A stretch of 64,000 bases of DNA from PUPG01 sp041686485 (GCA_041686485.1 JAWLDT010000001.1:41826-105825); one strand, 5' to 3'. Counted from the stretch's first letter, positions 15,497-24,542 are shown. The notes: generated from the sequence alone by a model not told the origin. Numbers and translations: made by a program.

Positions 15497-17914
15497 TCAT
15501 GTGGTGCGAAAAAGCTTGCGATGCAACAAAAAGGCACTGAATGCAGCGATATAACAAATCACAGCCACGGCCATGACTACCATAAACCCCGATTCTACCG
15601 CGATGATCGTCGCCAGGGAAGTGCTTATGACGGATATGGAGCCGTCTATGCCATAAGCCCAGGGCGCCTGCCCGGAATCATAGGCCGACAGGTAGCGGAT
15701 GCCGAACGGGAACATCATTCCCTTAAAGAAAGCGGGTACCCCTATAAGCAGCAGACTAATGACTATTTTTAAAGGAAGAGGGCTGGCGATGCTCCACTGA
15801 AGGAGTGGCGTCAGAAAAAAGGCATAGCCTGTCAGCAGGATGGCAATGATCATGCCGGTACCTGCCAGTGACCAGGGAGTTGCAGGTATCCTGTTCGTTA
15901 ACAAACTACCCACACTGCTGGCTATCAGCATGGTGCTGATGACGGCAGACAGGGCGTATACCGGCTGCCCGAAATAGAGCACAAAACGCTGTATGAGGAT
16001 GATCTCCACAAACATGTATCCCAGACCGAGGGCGGCAAAATAGAGCAGGGTCCCGCTTTTGCTGCGATGACTTTTACGTAACCTGAAGAGGGGCAGAAGG
16101 ATGAACAGCAGCGCCAGGATGGTGCTCTGAACCAGGGTAACAAGCACGACCAGGTAGCCCAGCTCCATAAATGGGAGCTGATCCTGGCCAAAAATTTTGG
16201 ATAACTGTTTTAGGTTACCCAGTTCTATAAACTGTGAGAAGTAGGGCTTGTTGTCTGTCGCCGGGTCAATCATGAATCCATACGACTCCATAAACTCGCT
16301 GTCGCCTTCCATTACCCTGTCAACATAGGAAAAGAACGTATCATCTTCGATCTGGTTGAACTGGTCTCTTTCGTCGGACTCAATAGCCGGCAGCAGCAGG
16401 GGATCAAAAAACATTGTCTCACAAAACTCCCGGATAGTCTTGGTTTCTTTTGTGGTGATCGGACTTTTCTTTAACACATAGGTTATCGTTCCCCAGGATC
16501 GCATGGCGGCAATGTGGTTTTTCGGAGATTCTATGCCATGGTCCCTGGCTGTTTGTACCAACGTTGCCAATAATTTCAGGTTGGTGCGTGCCGGATAATC
16601 CACCCAGGCTGATACGGTGATCATGCCGTCCGGTTTGAGGCGTTGCCACATAAGTGAAAATGATTCCAGGGTCATGGTGTAGTTTTCCTGAAGGGCTCTG
16701 ATGCCGGCAGTACCCCCAAAGGCTCCCTGCTGTGGCAGGTGAATAAGGTCATAGTCTTTGGCTGCTTTGGAAGCAAGAAAGGTTCGGGGCTCCAGGGTAT
16801 GGATGTCGAGGCTGTCATGAAGGAAAAGACCACCCGATGCTTCAGCAAATTCGTTTTGCAGCATGTTCACCACTCCTTTGTTGGTTATGGTGGCATCAAC
16901 GTGGGCAGGTTGGTGTGTAAACACTTGTGACAGGGGAGCTCCCTCACCTGCCTGGAGCATAAGTATCTTGTTGTGATGATCAAACTGCCAGGGCAGTGCC
17001 CGCGTGGTATAGTCCAGGATATGTGATGTCTGTCCTGATTCATATTTCGGAATCACACCATAATAATTGCCGTTCACAAACACATTCTTTTTAACAGGCA
17101 CATCATCCGTGTATGAAAGGCTGAGGGCAGGAGCAAACCGCAGAGCCGGGGAGGCAGCTACTTCAATCAGTCCGTGGATGTCGGGCTGGCTGTGTACAAT
17201 TTCTGCTTCCGGCAGGTTCATGGTGTTTGCCAGGTCTTTGTATTCAGATATCTCTATATCTGCCGGGGTACGAAGCATCAACAAAGCCGTTAGGATGGCG
17301 ATGGTCCCCGCAGCTATTTGCAGGAGCGAATAACGCCGGCTGATACCAGCCAGCCCAGCGAGTACAGACAACAGACCCACCAGGGGCGGCACCTGTTGTG
17401 GGTAGATGTTTCCAAAAATGAACAATACCAGCAATCCTCCGGCTCCTGAGCCAATCAGGTTGGAGAAGTAATAGGTGCCGATACGGCTTGCATGTTTGAT
17501 AAACAGGATGCCGATAGCCAGGGCGCCCGTGAAAAAGGGAATGAAATAGATAATGTAATTGGCAGCCAGTATTGGAAATTGTGCCCGTTCTACAAAAAGG
17601 AGGTACACGTCAAAACGGAATAATTCAAGGCGGGTGATCTGAAAGGCGACCATCATTGATAACCCGCTGACCGTCATCAGAAAAGGAACAAACCAGTCGG
17701 CCACCCTAAGCAGCCTGTCTCTGGCAAGCGCCAGAAGCGTGCCACTGGCTCCGAAGCCCAGCATGGCAATGGAGATGATCATATAGGCAAAGTGATGCCA
17801 CTGTACGATGGCAAGCAGTTGTGTTAACGACAACTGAAATGCTATAATGGCAACAGAATGCAGACCCAGGCTGATAATCAGCCTGTTGTCCAAAGACAGA
17901 AAATTGTTTTTCAT
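15497..17914 (-). CDS. Spermidine-synthase-like polytopic membrane protein
   Basis: An 805-residue protein with three parts: an N-terminal block of about seven membrane helices (residues 10-215), a soluble Rossmann-like domain resembling spermidine synthase (about 230-570), and a C-terminal block of about seven helices. In the soluble part the nucleotide loop reads 'KILMLQAGEGAPLSQVF' and the next strand 'DATITNKGVVNML', where active enzymes have a glycine-rich GGGDG loop and an acidic E-x-D. Key SAM-binding residues therefore look altered, and catalysis as a polyamine synthase is doubtful. It starts 2 bp after the stop of the isoaspartyl methyltransferase gene, so the two are surely co-transcribed. 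Function unknown. Confidence 0.75.
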   Translation of the reverse strand: MKNNFLSLDNRLIISLGLHSVAIIAFQLSLTQLLAIVQWHHFAYMIISIAMLGFGASGTLLALARDRLLRVADWFVPFLMTVSGLSMMVAFQITRLELFRFDVYLLFVERAQFPILAANYIIYFIPFFTGALAIGILFIKHASRIGTYYFSNLIGSGAGGLLVLFIFGNIYPQQVPPLVGLLSVLAGLAGISRRYSLLQIAAGTIAILTALLMLRTPADIEISEYKDLANTMNLPEAEIVHSQPDIHGLIEVAASPALRFAPALSLSYTDDVPVKKNVFVNGNYYGVIPKYESGQTSHILDYTTRALPWQFDHHNKILMLQAGEGAPLSQVFTHQPAHVDATITNKGVVNMLQNEFAEASGGLFLHDSLDIHTLEPRTFLASKAAKDYDLIHLPQQGAFGGTAGIRALQENYTMTLESFSLMWQRLKPDGMITVSAWVDYPARTNLKLLATLVQTARDHGIESPKNHIAAMRSWGTITYVLKKSPITTKETKTIREFCETMFFDPLLLPAIESDERDQFNQIEDDTFFSYVDRVMEGDSEFMESYGFMIDPATDNKPYFSQFIELGNLKQLSKIFGQDQLPFMELGYLVVLVTLVQSTILALLFILLPLFRLRKSHRSKSGTLLYFAALGLGYMFVEIILIQRFVLYFGQPVYALSAVISTMLIASSVGSLLTNRIPATPWSLAGTGMIIAILLTGYAFFLTPLLQWSIASPLPLKIVISLLLIGVPAFFKGMMFPFGIRYLSAYDSGQAPWAYGIDGSISVISTSLATIIAVESGFMVVMAVAVICYIAAFSAFLLHRKLFRTT

Positions 17915-17916
17915 CG

Positions 17917-18609
17917 CTAATCTTCCCTTTCAAACGGTACAAATCGAACCGGCATCAGGCTGCGGGTGCTGATATTCCCGTCCTCATCTTTATTAACCAG
18001 CATTAACTGCTGTGTCTGGTAAGCCGAACCCACGGGAATGATCATCTTACCACCTTTCTTTAGCTGATTGGTAAGGGGTGGCGGTATGTGATCGGCGGCT
18101 GCCGTAACCACGATGGCGTCAAAGGGAGCATGTTCTTCCCAGCCATGGTATCCATCGGCGATCTTGATATGCACATTCTCATATTCAGCGTTAAGGCGAT
18201 TACGCGCATTTACGCCAAGCGCCCGGATAATCTCTATGGTATAGACTTCGTCAATGATCTCGGCCAGAATAGCTGCCTGGTAGCCTGAACCAGTTCCTAT
18301 TTCAAGGACTTTGTCATCAGGCCCGGGTTCAATAATCTGAGTCATATAGGCAACGATGTATGGCTGGGAAACTGTTTGGCCATGACCGATCGGGAGGGGC
18401 CGGTCGTTATAGGCAAACTGGCGTTGCGATGTCGGGACATACAGATGCCGCGGTACCTGTCGCATGGCTTCGAGTGTGGCAGAATGTTGAATACCCCGGT
18501 CGCGTATCTGGTTTTTAACCATCCTCTTGCGTTCCCTTTCGAAATCGTCCGAAAAAACATTTCCAGGCAGGGAAAGGATTAATAGCAGGAAAATACTTAC
18601 GGTTCTCAT
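17917..18609 (-). CDS. pcm: Protein-L-isoaspartate O-methyltransferase with signal peptide
   Basis: A 230-residue SAM methyltransferase that repairs isoaspartyl residues in aged proteins. The PCMT fold is clear: 'QTVSQPYIVAYMTQ', SAM motif I 'VLEIGTGSGYQAAILAE', and 'FDAIVVTAAADHIPPPL'. Unlike the usual cytoplasmic enzyme it begins with a typical signal peptide, MRTVSIFLLLILSLPGNVFS, followed by DDFERERKRM. An internal Met (residue 30 region) could give a cytoplasmic form, but it would cut into the family N-terminus. Export would be odd because SAM is not known in the periplasm. It is the first gene of a two-gene operon with the spermidine-synthase-like membrane protein. Confidence 0.88.
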   Translation of the reverse strand: MRTVSIFLLLILSLPGNVFSDDFERERKRMVKNQIRDRGIQHSATLEAMRQVPRHLYVPTSQRQFAYNDRPLPIGHGQTVSQPYIVAYMTQIIEPGPDDKVLEIGTGSGYQAAILAEIIDEVYTIEIIRALGVNARNRLNAEYENVHIKIADGYHGWEEHAPFDAIVVTAAADHIPPPLTNQLKKGGKMIIPVGSAYQTQQLMLVNKDEDGNISTRSLMPVRFVPFERED

Positions 18610-18773
18610 AAGCTATGTGGTTACTGTGCGTAAAAAATGATGCCAGGGCCCCAAATGCTCCTTGCTTATCTCAATAACAAATATAATGAATCTAATGCCT
18701 TTTCTAAAGTTTTGTTTCAATAATCGGATTTGAATTTTATTGGTCAATGAAGCGCATTGTAACGATAAGAAAC

Positions 18774-19862
18774 CTATTGTAAATGAAGCAGAAAACGCAT
18801 GGTATCAACCCCGTCTGCATAATCCCATACCTCTGGTTGCTGGCTTTTGCCCGGAGGCACTATTGAAAAATTGTCTGACCTGAAACCACCGCCGGCCACT
18901 ACACATTGTAATCTTTCCTGATTATTGACAACGAATTGCGCTGCCTCTGACAAGTCCCGGTAATAAGAACAGTGTATTACCGATACCGGTGAAGCGATCT
19001 GACTGCTTTGGACTATCAGGCAATGACCTGCATCCGTAAAAGAGGTGCCTTCTGCCATATAGGTTGCCCTGCAATAGTTGAGGTTATGTAGATATTTTTC
19101 ATTGTCCCGCACATAACCAAAAGGCTGCCAGGCATTGATCAATTCCGAAAAATCATATCCTCCGGGTACAAGAATATGAGATACATTACGGCAACCCAGG
19201 CCATAATAAGCAAAAACATCTTCTCCCAGCTTTTGTAGTTCCTCTTTCGATTCTTTACCTGTAATGATGGCCATTGCGTTACGATTTTTCCGGATTATAT
19301 GCGGAATATTGCCATAGTGGTATGTAAAGTAACGTGCTGCATTGTCGCTGCCGGTGGCAATAACAGCTTCAATGGCCGACAAAGGATCACGAATAAAGCT
19401 GATCTGTTGTTGCAGTTTCGGTTCAATGGTGGTTAGCAGCCTGGCTAAAGCTACCGGCAGGGTGTCATCCTGGCTGGATAACTTTCCGTAAAAAAGATGG
19501 CCGGAGATCAGTACGCATAGAAGGTCATGAAACCCCACCAACGGGATATTGCCTGCCATGATTACCATAATTGTTTTTTGACCGGAAGGAGAATTGGCGA
19601 TTTTCGGGTAGCGCGCAATCCATTGGTTCAGTTTTTCGGACTGCAGCATATGACTCAATCCGATGAGCGCCCTGCCTGTTTCGCGGGAGGTGAACCAGGG
19701 ATTAATAGACCGGCTGTGCAGGGCTTCGCGGTATAACGTCATGGCTGCAGGCAAGTCGGTGGCTGGCTTGGTTCCGTGAAATAATGCCTTGCCGGTCCTG
19801 CCCAGCTCTTCACCCAGAGCAGAAAATGCCTGAATTCGTCGACGTACATCAGGTAGCTGCAT
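18774..19862 (-). CDS. Acyl-CoA reductase (LuxC-like)
   Basis: A 362-residue member of the acyl-CoA reductase (LuxC) branch of the aldehyde dehydrogenase superfamily. Visible blocks are 'GQKTIMVIMAGNIPLVGFHD' (nucleotide-binding region), 'VIATGSDNAARYFTYHYG' and 'YYGLGCRNVSHILVPGGYD' with the likely catalytic cysteine in GLGCRN. In Bacteroidota this gene commonly stands between a small ferredoxin gene and serC. Here serC is near and divergent, but no ferredoxin gene is seen. The physiological substrate is unknown. Confidence 0.85.
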   Translation of the reverse strand: MQLPDVRRRIQAFSALGEELGRTGKALFHGTKPATDLPAAMTLYREALHSRSINPWFTSRETGRALIGLSHMLQSEKLNQWIARYPKIANSPSGQKTIMVIMAGNIPLVGFHDLLCVLISGHLFYGKLSSQDDTLPVALARLLTTIEPKLQQQISFIRDPLSAIEAVIATGSDNAARYFTYHYGNIPHIIRKNRNAMAIITGKESKEELQKLGEDVFAYYGLGCRNVSHILVPGGYDFSELINAWQPFGYVRDNEKYLHNLNYCRATYMAEGTSFTDAGHCLIVQSSQIASPVSVIHCSYYRDLSEAAQFVVNNQERLQCVVAGGGFRSDNFSIVPPGKSQQPEVWDYADGVDTMRFLLHLQ

Positions 19863-19870
19863 AAACTGTA

Positions 19871-19902
19871 TTTGCGTTGATCCGTAAAATCAAATATCTT
19901 TG
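19871..19902 (+). promoter_or_regulatory. Promoter of the exported hypothetical gene and possibly serC
   Basis: TTTG (19871-19874), 20 bp spacer, TATCTTTG (19895-19902): a good match to the Bacteroidota -33/-7 consensus. It lies about 93 bp before the start at 19996, which is close upstream of serC. Confidence 0.6.
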
Positions 19903-19995
19903 TGTCAACTCTTCTGTCAGGTAAAGATACATGATATACCGGATCATTTTGCAATGATCTTATGATGACAGCGATTAAAAGATAAATACACCGGT

Positions 19996-20883
19996 ATGAA
20001 AATCCTGACCTTTTTTGCGGTTTTAAGCCTGTTTGTTATAACAAACACATATGCTGCCAATTCAGATTCCCTGTTTTTTCGTCAGGCAGAGGATTCCCTT
20101 GTGGTGCTGGCCAATAGCATTGTTGAACCTGACAGTGATCAACAGCGTCGTGAAAACAATGACCGTTTTAAGGGCTATTTTGAAGAAATACTCGGTCAGG
20201 CAGGTGCGTTTAACCATCCGTTCGATTCTTTGAATACGGTATCTATGCTCTATGCACCAGACCGGCAATTTCGTATTATAACATGGTATGTTCCCCTCTC
20301 TGGTGAGCAGTTCGAGTATGTCGGATATATTCAACGTAACCCGGAAGCAGCCGGGCAGGGGCATGCAATTGTGGCTTTAACCGATGCCACAGAAGAAATA
20401 AATGGGCAATCATGCGCGGAAGGGCATGCAGATAAATGGTATGGTGCCTTTTATTATGATTTGATTGCCAATTCTATAGGTGATGAGGTGTTTTATACCC
20501 TGCTTGGCTGGAAAGGGGACAATCCGCAAACCAGGAAACGGGTCATTGAACCCCTGACCTTCAGTAATGATAAGCCTCGTTTTGGCAAGCCCGTGTTCGG
20601 AGAACCTTATACGGATGCCTGCCGGATCATTTTTCGATATTCTGCCCGGGCATCCATGAGTTTGTTGTACAAAGAGGACTTTTACCAGACAGCCGATGGT
20701 ATATACGACATGATCGTGTTCGACCGGCTGGTGCCCCGTCATGAGAGCCTGGAAGGCCATTACCAGTTTTATGTTCCGGAGGTAAATATTTTTGACGGAC
20801 TCTTTTTTAATGGGAAAAAGTGGGTTTCTGTAAAAGATGTGGATGCCCGTATGCCTGATCCTGAAAGGGATGACCAAAAATAA
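19996..20883 (+). CDS. Exported hypothetical protein
   Basis: A 295-residue protein with a signal peptide (MKILTFFAVLSLFVITNTYA, cut before ANSD), so it is probably periplasmic or outer-membrane associated. I recognise no catalytic motif. The body is rich in aromatic residues and contains 'YAPDRQFRIITWYVPL' and 'WYGAFYYDLIANS', which suggest a beta-rich fold. It has a good upstream promoter and ends 99 bp before serC, so serine-pathway genes may share its transcript. A link to serine metabolism is not supported by its own sequence. Confidence 0.7.
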   Translation: MKILTFFAVLSLFVITNTYAANSDSLFFRQAEDSLVVLANSIVEPDSDQQRRENNDRFKGYFEEILGQAGAFNHPFDSLNTVSMLYAPDRQFRIITWYVPLSGEQFEYVGYIQRNPEAAGQGHAIVALTDATEEINGQSCAEGHADKWYGAFYYDLIANSIGDEVFYTLLGWKGDNPQTRKRVIEPLTFSNDKPRFGKPVFGEPYTDACRIIFRYSARASMSLLYKEDFYQTADGIYDMIVFDRLVPRHESLEGHYQFYVPEVNIFDGLFFNGKKWVSVKDVDARMPDPERDDQK

Positions 20884-20982
20884 TTTTTGGCGTTTTCTTT
20901 TGCCAATTGTTTTATTTTGCCAATTTTGCAGAAGAACTTATACTATAATTGTCCATTTTTATTCACCCTAACCCCAATAGCG

Positions 20983-22056
20983 ATGAAAAAACATAATTTT
21001 AGCGCCGGACCATCTATTTTAGCTGATGAAGTAATTGAAAACACCGCCAGGGCGGTTCAGGATTTAAACGGTATCGGATTATCTGTGATGGAAATCTCCC
21101 ATCGTAGCAAGGATTTTCAGGCCATTATTGATGAGGCCGTTGCCCTGTTCAGGGAACTTTTGAATATCCCTGAGAACTATCATGTGCTTTTCCTGGGCGG
21201 TGGTGCCAGTATGCAGTTTTGTATGGTGCCCTTTAACCTGCTGAACAAAAAAGCGGCTTATCTTGACACAGGCTCCTGGGCTTCAAAGGCCGTTAAAGAA
21301 GCCAAGGGTTTTGGTGAGGTAGATGTCGTTGCTTCTTCAAAAGATAAAAACTACAACTACATCCCTAAAGACTTCACCATCCCCAAAGACGCTGATTATT
21401 TCCACATCACAACCAATAACACCATCTTTGGAACGGAAATAAAAGAGGATTATGACAGCCCGGTACCCATGGTTGCTGACATGAGCTCGGATATTTTCAG
21501 CCGTCCGGTAGATATTTCCAAATATGGAATCATTTATGGCGGTGCCCAGAAAAACCTTGGACCTGCTGGTGTAACCTTTGTGATCATCCGTGACGACATC
21601 CTTGGTAAAGTAGACAGGCAGATACCTACCATGCTGGATTATAACACCCATATAGAAAAAGGGTCTATGTTTAATACCCCGCCCTGCCTTCCTATTTATA
21701 CCTGTCTGGAAACACTTCGCTGGCTGAAGAAACTTGGTGGTGTGAAAACCATGCAAAAGATCAACCATGAAAAGGCCGATATGCTTTATGATGAGATTGA
21801 ACGCAACGTTCTGTTTATGGGAACCACCGAAAAAGACAGCCGTTCAATCATGAATGTTTGTTTCGTTATGCAGCCTGATTATCAGGATTTGGAAAAAGAA
21901 TTTCTGGAGTTTGCAATCGCGAGAGGTATGGTCGGCATCAAGGGTCACCGGTCAGTCGGTGGCTTCAGGGCGTCCATTTATAATGCCATGCCAAAAGAGA
22001 GTGTAGAAGCACTTATTGAAACCATGCAGGAGTTTGAAAAAAAGCATGTAAAATAA
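20983..22056 (+). CDS. serC: Phosphoserine aminotransferase
   Basis: A 357-residue PLP enzyme (fold type I) converting 3-phosphohydroxypyruvate to phosphoserine with glutamate as donor; in some bacteria it also serves pyridoxine synthesis. The family start 'NFSAGPSILADEV', 'FLGGGASMQFCMVPFNLL' and the PLP lysine in 'YGGAQKNLGPAGV' are visible, as is the C-terminal 'GHRSVGGFRASIYNAM'. An open frame begins at 20887, but MKKHNFSAGP at 20983 is the conserved start. It is followed by serA and a DUF1015 gene on the same strand. Confidence 0.95.
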   Translation: MKKHNFSAGPSILADEVIENTARAVQDLNGIGLSVMEISHRSKDFQAIIDEAVALFRELLNIPENYHVLFLGGGASMQFCMVPFNLLNKKAAYLDTGSWASKAVKEAKGFGEVDVVASSKDKNYNYIPKDFTIPKDADYFHITTNNTIFGTEIKEDYDSPVPMVADMSSDIFSRPVDISKYGIIYGGAQKNLGPAGVTFVIIRDDILGKVDRQIPTMLDYNTHIEKGSMFNTPPCLPIYTCLETLRWLKKLGGVKTMQKINHEKADMLYDEIERNVLFMGTTEKDSRSIMNVCFVMQPDYQDLEKEFLEFAIARGMVGIKGHRSVGGFRASIYNAMPKESVEALIETMQEFEKKHVK

Positions 22057-22143
22057 ACCTGACTTTGGTATGATTACATTCCATACCCTGCCGTGCAAGA
22101 CAGGTTGGGTAAGACTTTTTATAAACCTCAAAAACGAATAGAT

Positions 22144-23067
22144 ATGAAAAAAGTTCTGGTAGCTACCGAAAAGCCTTTTGCACCCGCTGCCGTCGACGGA
22201 GTCAGGGAAGTCCTTGATAAAGCGGGTTATGAGTTGGTCTTATTGGAAAAATATGAATCGCCGGAGGAGTGGAAAACGGCGGCAGCTGATGTTGATGCCA
22301 TGATTATCCGTAGTGATAAGGCTACAGCCGACATTATTGATGCGGCCGGTAATCTGAAGGTCATCGTAAGGGCCGGTGCCGGTTACGATAATGTTGACCT
22401 CGATGCCTGTACAAGAAAAGGGGTGGTCGCCATGAATACGCCCGGGCAAAACTCCAATGCCGTGGCAGAACTCGCCTTTGGCCTGATGCTGTATCACCTT
22501 CGCAACGGCTTCAATGGAAAATCAGGGAATGAGCTGAGAGGTAAAAAGCTCGGCATTCACGCCTATGGCAATGTAGGCAAATTTGTGGCCACCATTGCTA
22601 AAGGTTTTGGGATGGAAATCTGTGCCTTTGACCCATTTGTCGACAATGCGGAGATTGAAAAAGACGGTATAAAAGCCATTGACACCGCCGAAGAACTTTA
22701 TAAAACCTGTCAATTTGTGTCGCTGAACATCCCGGCGAATGACAAAACCAAACAATCAATCGGTTATTCGCTGCTCTCATTAATGCCGGCGAATGGGACC
22801 CTTGTGAATACCGCCAGGAAAGAGGTTATCGATGAAGCCGGCCTGTTGAAGATCATGGAAGAACGTGAGGACTTTCATTACCTCTCAGATGTGGCACCCG
22901 ACTGCCGTGAAGAGATCGAAAACAAGTACCCCGGCCGTTTTGTGTTTACCGCCAAAAAGATGGGCGCACAAACTGCCGAAGCCAATATCAAGGCTGGTAT
23001 AGCAGCTGCCACACAGATTGTCAACTATCTGGAAAAAGGTGATACGACATTTCAGGTCAATAAATAA
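22144..23067 (+). CDS. serA: D-3-phosphoglycerate dehydrogenase, short form
   Basis: A 307-residue NAD-dependent 2-hydroxyacid dehydrogenase taking 3-phosphoglycerate into serine synthesis. It has no ACT or other C-terminal regulatory domain. 'VVRAGAGYDNVDLDAC' and 'MNTPGQNSNAVAELAFGLML' are typical. The nucleotide loop reads 'LGIHAYGNVGKFVATIAKG', and 'NTARKEVIDEAGL' follows. Where most family members have the catalytic His in a TPHxGAST block, this protein has 'TAKKMGAQTAEAN', so the usual His is absent. I recall the same change in Bacteroides SerA, so it is probably lineage-specific rather than a defect. The start at 22144 (MKKVLVATEKPF) is chosen over 22093. Confidence 0.9.
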   Translation: MKKVLVATEKPFAPAAVDGVREVLDKAGYELVLLEKYESPEEWKTAAADVDAMIIRSDKATADIIDAAGNLKVIVRAGAGYDNVDLDACTRKGVVAMNTPGQNSNAVAELAFGLMLYHLRNGFNGKSGNELRGKKLGIHAYGNVGKFVATIAKGFGMEICAFDPFVDNAEIEKDGIKAIDTAEELYKTCQFVSLNIPANDKTKQSIGYSLLSLMPANGTLVNTARKEVIDEAGLLKIMEEREDFHYLSDVAPDCREEIENKYPGRFVFTAKKMGAQTAEANIKAGIAAATQIVNYLEKGDTTFQVNK

Positions 23068-23085
23068 GCTGTTGCTTCCGGGATG

Positions 23086-23173
23086 TGTTTTACAGAACAA
23101 ACGCTCATGACAGAATGGATGACCTTTCTGACTGGTGCCCTTTACGTCAAATCATGAGCCAGTTTGTAAAACA
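23086..23173 (+). promoter_or_regulatory. Large hairpin between serA and the DUF1015 gene
   Basis: Base pairing is extensive: TGTTTTA (23086-23092) with TAAAACA (23167-23173), CAAAC (23098-23102) with GTTTG (23162-23166), and GCTCATGA (23103-23110) with TCATGAGC (23152-23159). A small inner stem is CAGAA/TTCTG (23111-23115/23126-23130). About 25 pairs in total form one long arm. It could be a processing site, attenuator or mRNA-stabilising structure. Confidence 0.6.
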
Positions 23174-23220
23174 GTGTATAATGAAGATTATAGCAGATAT
23201 TAACAAATAAAACTTAGAAT

Positions 23221-24465
23221 ATGGCCACATTAAAACCGTTCAGAGGATACCGCCCCCCGAAAGAGATCGTAAAGCAGCTGGCTTCCCGTCCCTATGATGT
23301 ATTGAATTCAGAGGAAGCCAGGAAAGAGGCTGGAGACAACCCTTATAGCTTTTTACGTGTGGTGAAGCCCGAGGTGGAACTTCCTGAAGACATAGACCTG
23401 TATAGCCAGGCAGTGTATGATAAAGCGAAGGAGAACTTCCAAAAGTTTATTGACAAAGGGTATCTTGTTCGCGACGAGACGCCCAGGTATTATGTATATG
23501 CCCAGAGCTGGGGTAAAAAGGTGCAATATGGAATTGTTGGTTGTGCCGGCGTTGAGGATTATCTGAACGATGTCATCAAAAAGCATGAGCTTACCCGTCC
23601 CGACAAAGAAGAGGATCGCATGAAGCATGTGCGGGTTACCAATGCGAATGCTGAGCCGGTATTCTTCACCTATTCCAGGAAAGAGGCGATTGACGATATT
23701 GTTTCCCGGGTAGTGAAAGCCCCGGCCGAATATGATTTTACGGCCGATGATGGCTTTGGCCATCATTTCTGGGTGATCAATGATGATGCGCTGATTGGGA
23801 AGCTGGAAAAGCTTTTTGCGGAGGTTCCCGGCTTTTATGTGGCTGACGGTCATCATCGCACTGCCGCAGCTGCCCTGGTTGGGAAAGAAAAGAAAGAACA
23901 GAACCCTTCCCATACCGGTGATGAGCCCTACAACTTTTTTATGGCAGTCCTGTTTCCCGATAATCAGCTAAGCATCATCGATTATAACCGGGTAGTAAAA
24001 GACCTTAATGGTATGAGTAGCAAGGCCTTCCTGGAGAGACTCCGGAAAGACTTTGATGTGGAAAAGAAAGGGAAGGAACCCTATAAGCCCGATGACCTTC
24101 ATATCATGAGTATGTACCTCGACGGTGAATGGTACAAGCTGAAAGCAAAGCCTCATACCTATGATGATAATGACCCCATAGGCGTGCTTGATGTTACCAT
24201 ACTTTCTTCGACTGTGCTGGACCCCATTTTGGGAATTAAAAACCTGCGCACCGATAAGCGAATAGATTTTGTCGGAGGGATTCGTGGGCTGAAAGAACTG
24301 GAACGCCGCGTTGATAGCGGTGAAATGAAGCTAGCTTTTGCGCTGTACCCGGTAACCATGAAGCAATTAATGGATATTGCCGACACCGGGAATATCATGC
24401 CGCCTAAAACCACCTGGTTCGAACCAAAATTGCGTAGTGGCCTGGTAGTAAATGTTCTTGATTAA
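23221..24465 (+). CDS. DUF1015 family protein, serine-operon partner
   Basis: A 414-residue cytoplasmic protein of the DUF1015 family. Features seen are 'LASRPYDVLNSEEARKEAG' near the N-terminus, 'KKHELTRPDKEEDRMKHV', and 'VADGHHRTAAAALVGKEKK', a histidine-rich block that is the best candidate for an active or metal site. The family is commonly encoded with serA and serC, as here. The third enzyme of serine synthesis, phosphoserine phosphatase, is not otherwise present in this cluster, so DUF1015 could supply or support that step. That is inference from context. Confidence 0.85.
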   Translation: MATLKPFRGYRPPKEIVKQLASRPYDVLNSEEARKEAGDNPYSFLRVVKPEVELPEDIDLYSQAVYDKAKENFQKFIDKGYLVRDETPRYYVYAQSWGKKVQYGIVGCAGVEDYLNDVIKKHELTRPDKEEDRMKHVRVTNANAEPVFFTYSRKEAIDDIVSRVVKAPAEYDFTADDGFGHHFWVINDDALIGKLEKLFAEVPGFYVADGHHRTAAAALVGKEKKEQNPSHTGDEPYNFFMAVLFPDNQLSIIDYNRVVKDLNGMSSKAFLERLRKDFDVEKKGKEPYKPDDLHIMSMYLDGEWYKLKAKPHTYDDNDPIGVLDVTILSSTVLDPILGIKNLRTDKRIDFVGGIRGLKELERRVDSGEMKLAFALYPVTMKQLMDIADTGNIMPPKTTWFEPKLRSGLVVNVLD

Positions 24466-24514
24466 ATGTTGTCCTGGAAGAAACGTATTTTCTCGTAATA
24501 TTTTCTTAGATTTT

Positions 24515-24542
24515 TTGAATTTCATGAAATTTATTATCTTTG
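24515..24542 (+). promoter_or_regulatory. Promoter of the L31 gene
   Basis: TTG (24515-24517), 17 bp spacer, TATCTTTG (24535-24542), a good Bacteroidota promoter. The resulting leader of about 80 nt contains a short possible stem GCCGT/ACGGC (24577-24581/24596-24600). Confidence 0.6.
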
